A DNA stretch of 64,000 nucleotides. Source: JAEUMY01 sp031394355 (GTDB lineage: Bacteria; Pseudomonadota; Gammaproteobacteria; Burkholderiales; Usitatibacteraceae). The position numbers and the translations under genes are program-made. The stretch lies in contig JANNSU010000077.1 of assembly GCA_031394355.1 (NCBI GenBank), positions 1 through 64,000 of the forward strand. The letters run 5' to 3'. This document shows, in pieces, positions 8,336-17,624 of the stretch. The notes below the pieces were generated by a model. That model worked only from the letters and a program-made list of their open reading frames with translations, made no database searches and was not told where the DNA came from. The stretch's first letter is position 1. Each line of letters opens with the position of its first letter.

Positions 8336-8985
8336 ATGCCGATCTGGAAGCCTCACTTGCGCATTACAACCAGCTCGCAAATGAGTATGACCGCTCTACC
8401 AGACTGATCAACCGGATCAGACTGAAAGCGATCGCCGCGCTCAACCTGAAGCCAGGTGACACGGTGGTCGATGCGGGCTGCGGGACAGGATTCTGCCTTG
8501 GGCCTTTGCGTGATGCGGTTGGTGCGAGTGGCACGGTCATCGGGTTTGAGCCCGCGGTAGCCATGCTGTCCATCGCCCAGTCGCGAGTTCAGCAAGCTCA
8601 ATGGAAGAATGTAAAGTTGCTGCACGCAGATGGTCTGGCCGCAGCGCTGCCGCAAATGCCGAATGCGTGGCTCTTCAGCTACACGCATGACCTGATTCAA
8701 TCCAGGGAAGCCCTGAATCAGCTTTTCTCGCAAAGTGCAGACAACGCAAAAGTCGCCGCCACCAGCACGAAACTTTACGCCCCCTGGTTCTGGCCGGGCA
8801 ACGCGTGGCTCAAGTGGCGGCATCGGGGTTACATCACGGACTTCTCTGACTTCGATACACCATGGGCCAACCTGTTGACTTACTTGAGTGATGCCACTGT
8901 CAGGACAGGGCCTCTCACACAACACTACATCGCTTCGGGCCGTCTCGACAAAGCTCGTGCCGCCCTACCGGCTCAGGACGCGTAA
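8332..8985 (+). CDS. Class I SAM-dependent methyltransferase
   Basis: A 217-residue Rossmann methyltransferase: motif I VVDAGCGTGFCLGPL near residues 45-58, acidic motif II VIGFEPAVAML, then NVKLLHADG. The region after residue 115 is rich in aromatic residues (YAPWFWPGNAWLKWRHRGY) and its substrate is unknown. Translation probably begins at TTG 8332, which overlaps the egtB stop (TTGA); I see no in-frame ATG early enough. It converges on egtD with a 13-bp overlap. Tight coupling to egtB suggests action on a related small molecule, possibly S- or Se-methylation or histidine-betaine chemistry, but this is inference only. Confidence 0.8.
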   Translation: MNADLEASLAHYNQLANEYDRSTRLINRIRLKAIAALNLKPGDTVVDAGCGTGFCLGPLRDAVGASGTVIGFEPAVAMLSIAQSRVQQAQWKNVKLLHADGLAAALPQMPNAWLFSYTHDLIQSREALNQLFSQSADNAKVAATSTKLYAPWFWPGNAWLKWRHRGYITDFSDFDTPWANLLTYLSDATVRTGPLTQHYIASGRLDKARAALPAQDA

Positions 8986-9932
8986 AACACATTGAATCGG
9001 GCGACCGAATCTGTCCAACGATGGATGTGCATGAAGCCAGCACGCTTCAGCAGTGCCGCAAATTCATCATGCGCGTATTTGTAGGAATTTTCGGTGTGAA
9101 TGCGCTCGCCCTCCACAAATTTTCGCAGCATGCCCGGACCAAGATTGACCGTCTGATCCCGCGCTGATTCCAGGTGCATCTCAATACGCCCTGCGGCAGC
9201 GTTGTAAATCCCGCGATGCTCAAAGCCCTGGAGATCAAAGTCGAATCCAAATCGACGGTTGAGGTGAAGAAGCATATTGCGATTGAACGCTGCCGTAACA
9301 CCGAGTGCGTCGTCATAAGCAGCCTGCAACTCGGTTGAATCCTTCTTGGCATCCACACCAATGAGCAGTCCGCTACCCTGCTCCGCTTTACACAATGCGA
9401 ATATTCGCGACAGAAAGTTGAGCGCCGCTTCAGGCGTGAAATTGCCAATGCTGGATCCGGGATAGAAGAACGTCGCGGGACCGGGCAACAGTGCGCCCGA
9501 CAGATCCAGCGACTGCGAAAAGTCGGTAACCAACCCAAGCATTTCGATTTCCGGAAAGTCCTGCGCCAGTTTGGACAATGCCCGGTCAATTTCCGGCCCG
9601 GCAATATCAACGGCAATGTAACGCCGGGGCATCAGAAACGGCAGCCAGCTTTGCGCCTTGCAGCAATCTCCAGCACCGAGATCCACAAACTGCTTTCCCT
9701 TCCCGACCAAATCTGCAATCGCCTGCCTGTTTGTCTGGAAAATGCCGACTTCCGTTCGCGTCGGATAGTACTCGGGCAGCTGACAAATGGCGCCATACAA
9801 AGCACAGCCCAACTCATCGTAAAAAAACTTTGGCGAGAGGGCTGCAGGAGACGACATGATCATCCCAATGACCTGCTCGCGCTCTTGCGCTTCGTCTGTG
9901 AAGAATCGGTGGATTACCGAATATTTGGTCAT
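8973..9932 (-). CDS. egtD: L-histidine N-alpha-methyltransferase EgtD
   Basis: A 319-residue SAM enzyme that trimethylates histidine to hercynine, the shared precursor of ergothioneine and selenoneine. Family features are SPKFFYDELGCALYGAICQL at the N-terminus, the SAM loop VDLGAGDCCKAQ, YIAVDIAGP, the conserved FYPGSSIGNF and LIGVDAKKD, and the C-terminal ENSYKYAHDEF with the Tyr/Glu histidine pocket. It is transcribed toward the methyltransferase and shares no promoter with senB-senC-egtB. No strong ribosome site precedes the ATG. Confidence 0.93.
   Translation of the reverse strand: MTKYSVIHRFFTDEAQEREQVIGMIMSSPAALSPKFFYDELGCALYGAICQLPEYYPTRTEVGIFQTNRQAIADLVGKGKQFVDLGAGDCCKAQSWLPFLMPRRYIAVDIAGPEIDRALSKLAQDFPEIEMLGLVTDFSQSLDLSGALLPGPATFFYPGSSIGNFTPEAALNFLSRIFALCKAEQGSGLLIGVDAKKDSTELQAAYDDALGVTAAFNRNMLLHLNRRFGFDFDLQGFEHRGIYNAAAGRIEMHLESARDQTVNLGPGMLRKFVEGERIHTENSYKYAHDEFAALLKRAGFMHIHRWTDSVARFNVFYAS
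9397..9408. repeat. GCGAATATTCGC palindrome, copy 4
   Basis: Exact copy inside egtD, encoding SRIFAL. Flanks are T and G. Confidence 0.95.
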
Positions 9933-10063
9933 GACCGGATTGTTGAATTCATGTGGGGAATGCGGAGAGGACAGGGCGCTTCAGGCTCACCGCCCCATCA
10001 GCTAAGGCAGGGGGCGCGTTGGATAAGCACTCTACTACGGGCTGGTACAAAGTCTTGTCAGGT

Positions 10064-10786
10064 TCAAGCGAAGAGTCTCTGTGCCTTGAGATAGTCTTCG
10101 GGTATGCCAATGTCGATGAACGTCGATCGGGATCGATAGCCCTGAAGTCGGTTTGCACGAAGCGACGAAGGGAAAATGTCCCGCTCAAGAGAACAGTGGG
10201 TGGGTGCCTGCCGAAGCCTTTCGACACCTGCACGAGACACCATGTACACGCCGGCATTGATCCAGCCTTGCCCAGCCTTTCCCTCTTCGTGGAATGCTGC
10301 GATCCGGTCTCCTGACATGTCGACGCGGCCATAACGCGATGTCGAGGCAACGCGGGCCAGCGCGACTTCGAAATCAGCGCCCCGCTTGTCAAAGCTCGTC
10401 AGCATCCGCTCCAGATTGAAGCCCAGGTAAGTATCCCCATTCAATACCAAGAATGGCCCTTTGAGACCAAACCGCCTGACAGCAAGCCGCAGCGCACCGC
10501 CCGTTCCCAGCGGCTCAGGCTCCACGGAAAAGCGAACTGGCACCTTGCCCACCCGACTTCCCAGTGCAGATTGGACTGTCTCAGCGAGGTGCCCGGTACA
10601 AACCGTAAACCGGTGGATGCATCCAGACTGCACCAGATGACGCATCATCTGGTACAGGAATGGCTGATCTCGCACGAGCGCCACGGGTTTCGCCCGATCA
10701 GAGACCATTGGCCTCAGTCTCGTGCCGAGACCACCCGCGAGGATCAGCGCGTCCAAGCTTCCACACCTCGTTGGGTGAAGTGGCAC
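10064..10786 (-). CDS. hddC: HddC-like heptose-1-phosphate nucleotidyltransferase
   Basis: A 240-residue sugar-nucleotidyltransferase with signature LILAGGLGTRLRP near residue 14, catalytic lysine segment DRAKPVALV, PLGTGGALR, and the metal-binding LNGDTY. It resembles HddC, which makes GDP-D-glycero-alpha-D-manno-heptose. Pairing with an HddA-like kinase supports that, though other NDP-sugar substrates are possible. The GTG at 10786 gives a 43-bp overlap with hddA; a TTG at 10756 (overlap 13 bp) is an alternative start. It is the last gene of the glycan block on this strand. Confidence 0.75.
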   Translation of the reverse strand: MPLHPTRCGSLDALILAGGLGTRLRPMVSDRAKPVALVRDQPFLYQMMRHLVQSGCIHRFTVCTGHLAETVQSALGSRVGKVPVRFSVEPEPLGTGGALRLAVRRFGLKGPFLVLNGDTYLGFNLERMLTSFDKRGADFEVALARVASTSRYGRVDMSGDRIAAFHEEGKAGQGWINAGVYMVSRAGVERLRQAPTHCSLERDIFPSSLRANRLQGYRSRSTFIDIGIPEDYLKAQRLFA

Positions 10787-11817
10787 TTGATGACATATCC
10801 CTCGTAAGCAGAAAGAGCCTGCACGACTTCCATCTTTCGTCTCGGTTCCACAATCAACATGACGACTCCGCCGCCGCCAGCGCCGGATACCTTTCCGGCA
10901 ATGCCGCCCGACGACAGGGCATGCCGCATGAGCGAATCAATATTGCTGTTCGATACGGAGTGCGCAAGGCGCTTTTTGGCCTCCCACGAGTCGCCGAGTC
11001 GATGCGCGAAAGCATCGAGGTTTCCCTTGAGCAACGCCTCCTTCATGTGCAGGGCGTCCTGCTTCAACTGATGCATGGCGTCCACCGAGACAGCGGCCTT
11101 GGACTCGACATTTGCCTTCTGCTCATCAATGATCCGTGCGGATTCGCGTGACTGGCCCGTGTGGAAGAGCACGAGCGAGCTTTCCAGCTCATTCAGCACG
11201 CGATCCTTGATGCGCAGCGGGTTCACTATGACCCGACCCGGCTGGCCTGCGCCGCCAAACTCCATGAAATTGATTCCCCCAAAGGCAGCGGCATACTGAT
11301 CCTGCTTTCCGCCCGACAGGCCGACATCCAATCGTTCAATCTCATAAGCAAGATGGGCGATGTCGTATTCGCCCAGCCCGAGACCCAGCCATTCGTTAAA
11401 TGCCTGCAGCACTGCCACCACCAGCGTGGACGACGTACCCAGCCCAGACCCTGCCACCACATCAGAATAGGTCGTTACGTGAACAGCCAGCGGCACACCA
11501 CCATTGAAGTCGCGAACTATCCGGTTATAGATGCCCTGATGAAGCACCAATACACCGCTCTGGCTGAGCACGCTAGTCAGGTCGGCATCCACCGTTTCGT
11601 TTCGATCCGCCGCTTCGATGTGAATCCGGCCATCCATGGACGGCCCAAGAACGCAATACGCGTACTGGTCAATCGTGGCGTTCAGTACATAGCCACCAAA
11701 CTGATCGCTGTAGGGGCTCACGTCGGTACCGCCTCCACCAAAGCCGAGCCGAAGCGGCGCTCGCGCCATGACTGTGTGCGTGGGCGTATGCGTGGGCGTG
11801 ATCGGTATCGAGTTCAT
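10744..11817 (-). CDS. hddA: HddA-like heptose-7-phosphate kinase (GHMP)
   Basis: A GHMP-family kinase of 357 residues. MARAPLRLGFGGGGTDVSPY and the ATP loop VVAGSGLGTSSTLVVAVL match D-glycero-alpha-D-manno-heptose 7-phosphate kinase, with VSGAGGGGVVMLIV near the C-terminus. The ATG at 11817 overlaps the preceding stop (ATGA) but adds a low-complexity Pro-Thr-His leader encoded by a 12-bp direct repeat at about 11774-11798; the family would more usually begin at the internal ATG at 11769. The phosphatase GmhB is not in the window, while a GmhA isomerase is at 54 kb. Confidence 0.78.
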   Translation of the reverse strand: MNSIPITPTHTPTHTVMARAPLRLGFGGGGTDVSPYSDQFGGYVLNATIDQYAYCVLGPSMDGRIHIEAADRNETVDADLTSVLSQSGVLVLHQGIYNRIVRDFNGGVPLAVHVTTYSDVVAGSGLGTSSTLVVAVLQAFNEWLGLGLGEYDIAHLAYEIERLDVGLSGGKQDQYAAAFGGINFMEFGGAGQPGRVIVNPLRIKDRVLNELESSLVLFHTGQSRESARIIDEQKANVESKAAVSVDAMHQLKQDALHMKEALLKGNLDAFAHRLGDSWEAKKRLAHSVSNSNIDSLMRHALSSGGIAGKVSGAGGGGVVMLIVEPRRKMEVVQALSAYEGYVIKCHFTQRGVEAWTR

Positions 11818-14800
11818 GTCGACGCTCCTCGCCTGTTGCGTCGTTTGGCAGCTTCATTGAAAAGCCCGTCGAGCACACACCAGGCAGCGTCGGACGAAAA
11901 GTGCTTCTTAACATTTTTCAGACTGGCCTCCGAGAGTCTTTGCCAGAGTTCTGCGTCTGAATGCAATCGACAGATTGCCTCGGCAAATGCCGCAGGATCA
12001 TCTGCGACCAGCACTTCGACGCCATCCTCCAGAAACATTCCTTCCACTGAGGGTGATGTCCCCACAACGGGCAACCCATGACTCATGGCCTGGTTGATCT
12101 TGCCCTTTACACCAGCGCCATAACGCAACGGCGAGATCGATACACGCATTCCTTTGAGATAAGGTGCCATATCAGGGACAAATCCGACAACCTCCAGCGC
12201 ATCATCCTTCAATGACGAAATGGAAGAAGGCGCGTTGCTGCCGATAATGCAAGTCTTGACGCCCGGAAGCAACGTCTTCAACTTGGGGAGCACTTCAGCG
12301 ACGTACCACAGGACTGCATCCACGTTCGGCGGGTGCCTGTACCCGCCCACGAACATGATTCCGTTGCGCAACGGGAAGGCAGGCACATCGTCCGAGACAT
12401 CATGAATATTGGTGAATACTCGCACGTCCATATCCGGGGACTCGCGTGCCAGCAGCTCACGCTCCACCGGGCTCACGACCAGGGCGACATCACAGGCCTG
12501 CATGATGGCGATTTCCTTGGCGTAGGCTTCTTCTGCAGCGCGGTCATGTGCTGCACTCGGCTCGAGTTCCGCCAGTCTGCGCAGCCTTAGAAAGTGCAGA
12601 TCATGTGTATCTATTGCAACGAGTGCCTGTGGTGCCATGCGCCGCACATCATTGAGGTGTTTCTCCGCGACATAATATCGGGATAGAACCACCACATCGA
12701 AGAACGCACCCTCGGCTTCCAGGTAATCCTCGATCGATCGTAGCTGTGGCCAATACCGGACCTCAACACCCAACTGCTGCAGGTCCTCCACATACGGCGA
12801 TTTGAATTCCAGATTGTCCGCAATGAATGTGACTTTACAGCCGTGTTCTCTGGCAGTTTTCAGAACGGCCCTCACCCGGACTGAACCGGAATCCTGATCT
12901 GGGGTCACCATCGTCGCATCGATGTACAGCAGCCGTCGATGCACGCCGCGCTCTCGCTCAAGCGAAGGCAGTACACCGTTAGGGCGGTGACTTTCCAGTC
13001 TGGACTTCCACCGTTCAAACAACAGCTCGCTGTTCCTGATCTGGTAGGCCTTCAAGCCTGACGACGTATCAGTCCCGTGCGACACGCCTTCAAAGTGAAT
13101 CACTGTGCAGGCTGGCTGGTACACCACCTTGAGACCAAGGCTGGTCATTCGAAGGCAATAGTCAGAGTCTTCACAATAGGCTGGCGCGAAAGCCACATCG
13201 AACCCACCCTGCGCGAGAAACAGATCCCGTCTGGCGGCCAGACAGGCACCGGAACAGTAGTCGACCTCGCGAACATAGTTGTACTCGGCCTTTGATGCGT
13301 CGTCATGTCGGCCATAGTTCCAGGCTGATCCATCGCGCCAGATGATGCCGCCTGCTTCCTGGAGCCGACCATCCGGGTAGATCAGCTTTGCGCCCACAAC
13401 AGCTGTTTTCTCGTCCGCCTCCAGCGGGGCAAGCAGGGCCTCCAGCCAGCCGGGGGTCACGATCGTATCGTTGTTCAGGAATACCAGGTAACGCCCCCTA
13501 GCGGACTCCGCCGCAAGATTGCAATTGCGAATGAAACCAAGGTTGGTCTCGTTGCGAATGACGTTTATGCCCGTGACGCCGGGCATCGCCGCGATCACGG
13601 CTTCTGGCGACAGATCATCGACCACAATCACTTCAAATGGCGTGATCCCCGCATGTTTCGCGAGGCTCTTGAGACAAGAGAATGTATGCAGGTGCTGGCC
13701 GTGCACTGGAATGATGATCGATACCACCGGCTCTTCACTGCTGGGGACATGAAGTTCCGTGATTTCGGTCTCCAGCCTGTACTTCAGCTCCGATGTCTGT
13801 GCCGGTGGTTGCCCCTGCCCAATACGGTCCCCAACGCGACGCAGGAGTGCGCGAGGCCCCTCTGATCGCAGGATGTCCCAAGCCAAGCTGATGCGGCGCC
13901 CCGACAAGGCCAGTTGGCCCACCCAATGCTGCAAGCTTTGCTTCTGCTCTTTCAGGAAGTGCCCGAGTGCCCGGTATGGACGAGTGAGTTTCCAAGAACG
14001 ACTCGACTGCATGTCTTCGACGTGGCGTCTGAAGTATTGCAGGTCGGATTGCAGCGTCCTCACCGTGCCCGCCAACTCGGCGCCGTGAGCCAGCGACACA
14101 TTCAGCTCACCTTCTAGGCGAGCACACTCTGCCTGATAAGCAAGAATCGACTGACACAGCTCATCCACGTGGGCCGAGAGGCCGTCGAGATGGCTTTCCA
14201 GCGCGCGGACACGATCGTACTCCGACTGCAGCATGGCCAAATGCGATTGCAGCGCTCGTATCGACTCCGCATGCCCGCGAATGATGCCATTTTCAAACAG
14301 CCCCATCAGGTCAGGATCAACCACCGGGCCGTCCGGCATTGATGCTTCCTCGATCAAAAACTCAGTCACGTCTCCGGTTGAGGGTGGAGAAGATCGTCTT
14401 TGACTGCGACCAAGACTCGACAGATAGTGAACGCGATACGCCACCCGGTTGTCTTCCCGGCGTGAAGCCAGGGCTTGAGGTAAGCCCGAGTGCGATGCCA
14501 GCTTCTTCTGCATGGCGTCCAGCACCTCACCTGCGGACAGGTCCCAGGAGATCAGTGTTGCGCGGTCATTGGAGACCAGCCGCTCCGGAAACGCGCCAAT
14601 GTCTGGTGCCAGCAGAGGGAATCCCGAATCAATCGCTGCACTCAAAGTATAGGAGTAGGTTTCTGGCCATATGGCCGGAAACCAGATGAGATCCGGACAT
14701 TCCTGCGCAATCAGCTCCGGCAGTTCCGACTCCGAATATTCGCCACGAATGCGTATCGGGAGAGCCGGCCAAGTGATGATCGGGTCCACCGCATAACCAA

Positions 14801-16319
14801 GCAAAACGAAGTGGATGCCGACAGATTGCTCGGTCGCCTCCTTTGCGACGGCTTCAAGCAGAGCGAGACCTTTGGCCCGTGACAAGCCACCAATGACAAC
14901 GATGCGATGAGACCTCGTCTTTGGCGCGCTGGGGAGTTCGGGATGAGGCATGACAACATAGTTCGCATCAGGGATGTGCCGACGATATCGCTCCGCAACG
15001 TCTCTGGATGGCGCAATGACTCGTTCCGCCGAAGCCAACAGCTTCTGAGATTCGGCAAATCGGGTCGTGTCGTGATCCACCATGCCTTCGTCAAACTGCC
15101 CGGCATCATCAATCAACTGATAGCTCGAAGACAAAAAGAAGTAGTCATGCAGCGTCACGTCAAAAGGAATGCCCAGCATGAAGGGTAGTGTCGCCACCTC
15201 GGGCGGATGTCCCATCAAGTGATGAATGTGGATGCGATCAATCGCCAGTTCCTCGCAGACCCGGACAAGGTCATCGATACTGCGCTTGATCTTCAGCGCC
15301 ATGGCCTCGCCCCGATTCCGCCAGGACAGCACCCAGCCATCGGCGCCAGAGGGTTGCAGCGTCAGCATCTCGACATCGTCAGACAGCAACGCAACCAGAT
15401 CATCGACGTGCCGATAAATACCACCCCTCCAGGCATGCAGCACGCAAAGCACTCGCGCCTTTCGCGAGGTCCTCAGACGGGCCACATCGAGACGACGCCT
15501 TGCCTGACTCAGCGGATCCATGCGCTGAAAGTCTCCGACTTGCTGCAGAAACCCTGGATGCAGCGATTCCAGCACCGTGTCTGCCAGACCCTTTCTTTCC
15601 GCTGCAGCACCGCCGAAAGACACCCCGCCAACATGAGCCACGAACACGTTCGTCGCCACGACACTGCGGAATCCAAGCGCCGCAGCCCGCAGGCAAAAAT
15701 CCACCTCTTCGCCATATCCCGCCCCAAACGCTTCGACAGAAAACTCGCCAGTTCTGGCAATACACTCGTGCGTCAGATACAAACAGAAGCCCACGCCGGT
15801 TACGACGTCAATATATCCGCCGGCATTCACTTCACGGGCAAGCCGATCCAGCTCAGGCAATGGGCAGGGGAGCGCATTCTCTTTCCAGGGCGCTGGATAG
15901 CTGACGAGGGACGCGTTGTTCGACAGTGGCGTCACGGTGCCGATGTCGTGAGCAGAGTAGGCAGCCCCCCGCAAGCGCGATATCCAGTCGCCCGAAACCT
16001 GCGTGTCTGCATTCAACAACAGAAGATCGCGTCCTGCGGCAGCGCCCATGGCAAGATTCGCGGTCGCCACGAATCCCAAATTATTCTGGTTTTCCACCAG
16101 CTGCCAGCCATGCTCTGCGGCGAATGTACGAAGCCAACCGGACAATGCTGGCTCCGGTGAGGCATCGTTGATGATGAGCAGTTCTGAGTTCTCAGGCAAA
16201 CCTGCCTCGACAACGCTCATCAGGCATGCCTTTACTTCTTCCAAGCCGCGATACACGGGAATCGCGATGAGGAGCGCGGAGTCTTCAGCCACCAAATTGC
16301 CACCTTGGTCGACAATCAT
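11814..16319 (-). CDS. Four-domain glycosyltransferase (GT2-GT4-GT2-GT4)
   Basis: A 1501-residue protein with four transferase-like modules. A GT2 fold at about 10-240 (LLIAIPVYRG, LLLLNADTQ) is followed by a GT4-like module at about 290-640 (VLCVLHAWRGGIYRHVDD, VIGGLSRAKG), a coiled coil at about 680-775, a second GT2 at about 865-1090 (VSIIIPVHG, YLVFLNNDT) and a second GT4-like module at about 1125-1495 (VGFVPDMAPYLKGMRVSI, VKGKINQAMSHGLPVVGTSP). It probably assembles or polymerises a surface glycan at the inner membrane face. I chose the ATG at 16319, which overlaps the upstream stop as ATGA; an ATG at 16364 would lie inside the upstream gene. hddA follows with another ATGA overlap. Confidence 0.85.
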   Translation of the reverse strand: MIVDQGGNLVAEDSALLIAIPVYRGLEEVKACLMSVVEAGLPENSELLIINDASPEPALSGWLRTFAAEHGWQLVENQNNLGFVATANLAMGAAAGRDLLLLNADTQVSGDWISRLRGAAYSAHDIGTVTPLSNNASLVSYPAPWKENALPCPLPELDRLAREVNAGGYIDVVTGVGFCLYLTHECIARTGEFSVEAFGAGYGEEVDFCLRAAALGFRSVVATNVFVAHVGGVSFGGAAAERKGLADTVLESLHPGFLQQVGDFQRMDPLSQARRRLDVARLRTSRKARVLCVLHAWRGGIYRHVDDLVALLSDDVEMLTLQPSGADGWVLSWRNRGEAMALKIKRSIDDLVRVCEELAIDRIHIHHLMGHPPEVATLPFMLGIPFDVTLHDYFFLSSSYQLIDDAGQFDEGMVDHDTTRFAESQKLLASAERVIAPSRDVAERYRRHIPDANYVVMPHPELPSAPKTRSHRIVVIGGLSRAKGLALLEAVAKEATEQSVGIHFVLLGYAVDPIITWPALPIRIRGEYSESELPELIAQECPDLIWFPAIWPETYSYTLSAAIDSGFPLLAPDIGAFPERLVSNDRATLISWDLSAGEVLDAMQKKLASHSGLPQALASRREDNRVAYRVHYLSSLGRSQRRSSPPSTGDVTEFLIEEASMPDGPVVDPDLMGLFENGIIRGHAESIRALQSHLAMLQSEYDRVRALESHLDGLSAHVDELCQSILAYQAECARLEGELNVSLAHGAELAGTVRTLQSDLQYFRRHVEDMQSSRSWKLTRPYRALGHFLKEQKQSLQHWVGQLALSGRRISLAWDILRSEGPRALLRRVGDRIGQGQPPAQTSELKYRLETEITELHVPSSEEPVVSIIIPVHGQHLHTFSCLKSLAKHAGITPFEVIVVDDLSPEAVIAAMPGVTGINVIRNETNLGFIRNCNLAAESARGRYLVFLNNDTIVTPGWLEALLAPLEADEKTAVVGAKLIYPDGRLQEAGGIIWRDGSAWNYGRHDDASKAEYNYVREVDYCSGACLAARRDLFLAQGGFDVAFAPAYCEDSDYCLRMTSLGLKVVYQPACTVIHFEGVSHGTDTSSGLKAYQIRNSELLFERWKSRLESHRPNGVLPSLERERGVHRRLLYIDATMVTPDQDSGSVRVRAVLKTAREHGCKVTFIADNLEFKSPYVEDLQQLGVEVRYWPQLRSIEDYLEAEGAFFDVVVLSRYYVAEKHLNDVRRMAPQALVAIDTHDLHFLRLRRLAELEPSAAHDRAAEEAYAKEIAIMQACDVALVVSPVERELLARESPDMDVRVFTNIHDVSDDVPAFPLRNGIMFVGGYRHPPNVDAVLWYVAEVLPKLKTLLPGVKTCIIGSNAPSSISSLKDDALEVVGFVPDMAPYLKGMRVSISPLRYGAGVKGKINQAMSHGLPVVGTSPSVEGMFLEDGVEVLVADDPAAFAEAICRLHSDAELWQRLSEASLKNVKKHFSSDAAWCVLDGLFNEAAKRRNRRGAST
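14732..14743. repeat. Near-match of the GCGAATATTCGC palindrome
   Basis: CCGAATATTCGC, 11 of 12 bases, within the four-domain glycosyltransferase (encodes GEYSE). This is the only copy-like site between about 9.4 and 21.1 kb. Confidence 0.6.
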
Positions 16320-17392
16320 GAACCGAACAATCGCCGCAGGCGGTGAAGCGGCAGCTTCAGCCAACCGATGAGACTGCTGCGGTAGTTGAGCTGGTCTCTC
16401 AGCGACTCCACCTGGTTATGGAGCAACAGCCTCTCGCGGTCTGCCTCTGCAGAGGCCCGCGCGAGATCATCAATTTGTATCTGCAATCGATTCAGCCTGT
16501 CTGTCTGCGATGCAACCTCAGCGTGATGCTGATCCACGCAATTCTTCAGCTGGCTTTCGAGATGGCTCTTTGCAGCATCGAGTCGGATCATTTGATCCTT
16601 GGCTTCCCATTGCCAGGACATCAGCTGCTCATACTGCTTGAGTACTGCACCATCAGTATCGGCAAACAGGCAGAGGTCGGGCGGCTTTGGCAGATTTGCT
16701 GCCATCGATCCACAAACGACAAAAAAATACATGCCGTCCGGGTTGCAGTTGACAGGGGTGAGCGCTTCCGGGTGCATTCCGCAAGACTGCGCGGCCCCAT
16801 ATCGTCCCGCAAGGGGTAGCTGCATGGCCCACAGCACCGAATTGAACTGCAGCCTCTGTGCATACCAGACCGACTTCGGAAACACAGGCGACAACAGAGC
16901 ATCCAGCTCGCCTCGGCTGTGCTCACGAACATGATGCTCATTTCGATAGTTCTTCTCGTCGGAGTAGACCAGGCGGTTTGGCGCCGACAGGATGAGAAAA
17001 CCGTCGGGCCGAAGCACTCGCCGAAATTCCGCAAGCATTGCTTCCTGCTCTTGCAAATGCTCAATGGTTTCAAACGATACAACGACATCCATCGATGCGT
17101 CCGGCAATGGCAGCTTTGTTGCCGAGGCCTCGAGGTAGTCAAGGTTGCGATTTGCGCCATAACGGTTGCGCGCATGCGCAATGGCAGTCGCGCTGAGATC
17201 CACGCCCGTGACCTGGCCAGCCACTTGCGACAGGAATGCACTACCGTACCCTTCCCCGCATGCAGCATCCAGCACCGTCTTACCTGCGACCCAGCTCCGA
17301 GCCAGTACGTAGCGATGCCAGTGCTCATACCAGATTCCGCCCGCGCACTCAGGCGTGAAGCGTTCACCAGTGAACGGGAGGGGGGCTGCCAT
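16316..17392 (-). CDS. SAM methyltransferase with coiled-coil tail
   Basis: A 358-residue protein. Residues 1-240 are a class I methyltransferase (PFTGERFTPE, VLDAACGEGYGSAFL, VTGVDLSATAIAHA, FETIEHLQEQEAMLAEFRR), and residues about 255-345 form a charged coiled coil ending in hydrophobic/basic LKLPLHRLRRLF. Such methyltransferases with coiled coils occur in O-antigen and surface-glycan clusters, where they cap or decorate chains, and the coiled coil can act as a molecular ruler with partners. Its stop overlaps the four-domain glycosyltransferase start by ATGA, so the two are coupled and probably act on the same glycan. Confidence 0.82.
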   Translation of the reverse strand: MAAPLPFTGERFTPECAGGIWYEHWHRYVLARSWVAGKTVLDAACGEGYGSAFLSQVAGQVTGVDLSATAIAHARNRYGANRNLDYLEASATKLPLPDASMDVVVSFETIEHLQEQEAMLAEFRRVLRPDGFLILSAPNRLVYSDEKNYRNEHHVREHSRGELDALLSPVFPKSVWYAQRLQFNSVLWAMQLPLAGRYGAAQSCGMHPEALTPVNCNPDGMYFFVVCGSMAANLPKPPDLCLFADTDGAVLKQYEQLMSWQWEAKDQMIRLDAAKSHLESQLKNCVDQHHAEVASQTDRLNRLQIQIDDLARASAEADRERLLLHNQVESLRDQLNYRSSLIGWLKLPLHRLRRLFGS

Positions 17393-17428
17393 GGAGAAGG
17401 GTCAGAAAGAGAAAGAGAGCCCGTGATG

Positions 17429-17519
17429 TGGCGGAGAGAGGGGGATTCGAACCCCCGAAGGGCTATTAACCCTTACACGCTTTCCAGGCGTGCGACTTAA
17501 ACCGCTCATCCATCTCTCC
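17429..17519 (-). tRNA. tRNA-Ser (GGA)
   Basis: Minus strand GGAGAGATGGATGAGCGG with anticodon GGA in the loop CTGGAAA, a long serine-type variable arm (GTAAGGGTTAATAGCCCTTC) and GGTTCGAATCC in the T arm. CCA is encoded at 17429-17431. Length is 91 nt, normal for class II tRNA. Confidence 0.96.
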
Positions 17520-17569
17520 GCGGTGTTTCAGGCAGTTTTCCCTGCCAAGACTGGTCGGGAAAGCAGGCG

Positions 17570-17598
17570 ATTATAGCGGCTGAGAGGCCATGGAGCAA
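17570..17598 (-). promoter_or_regulatory. Promoter of tRNA-Ser
   Basis: Minus-strand -10 TATAAT at 17570-17575 and -35 TTGCTC at 17593-17598 with a 17-bp spacer, placed about 50 nt upstream of the tRNA. Assignment is by motif and position. Confidence 0.65.
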
Positions 17599-17624
17599 TC
17601 CGAACCGGCGCAGATCACCCACAG

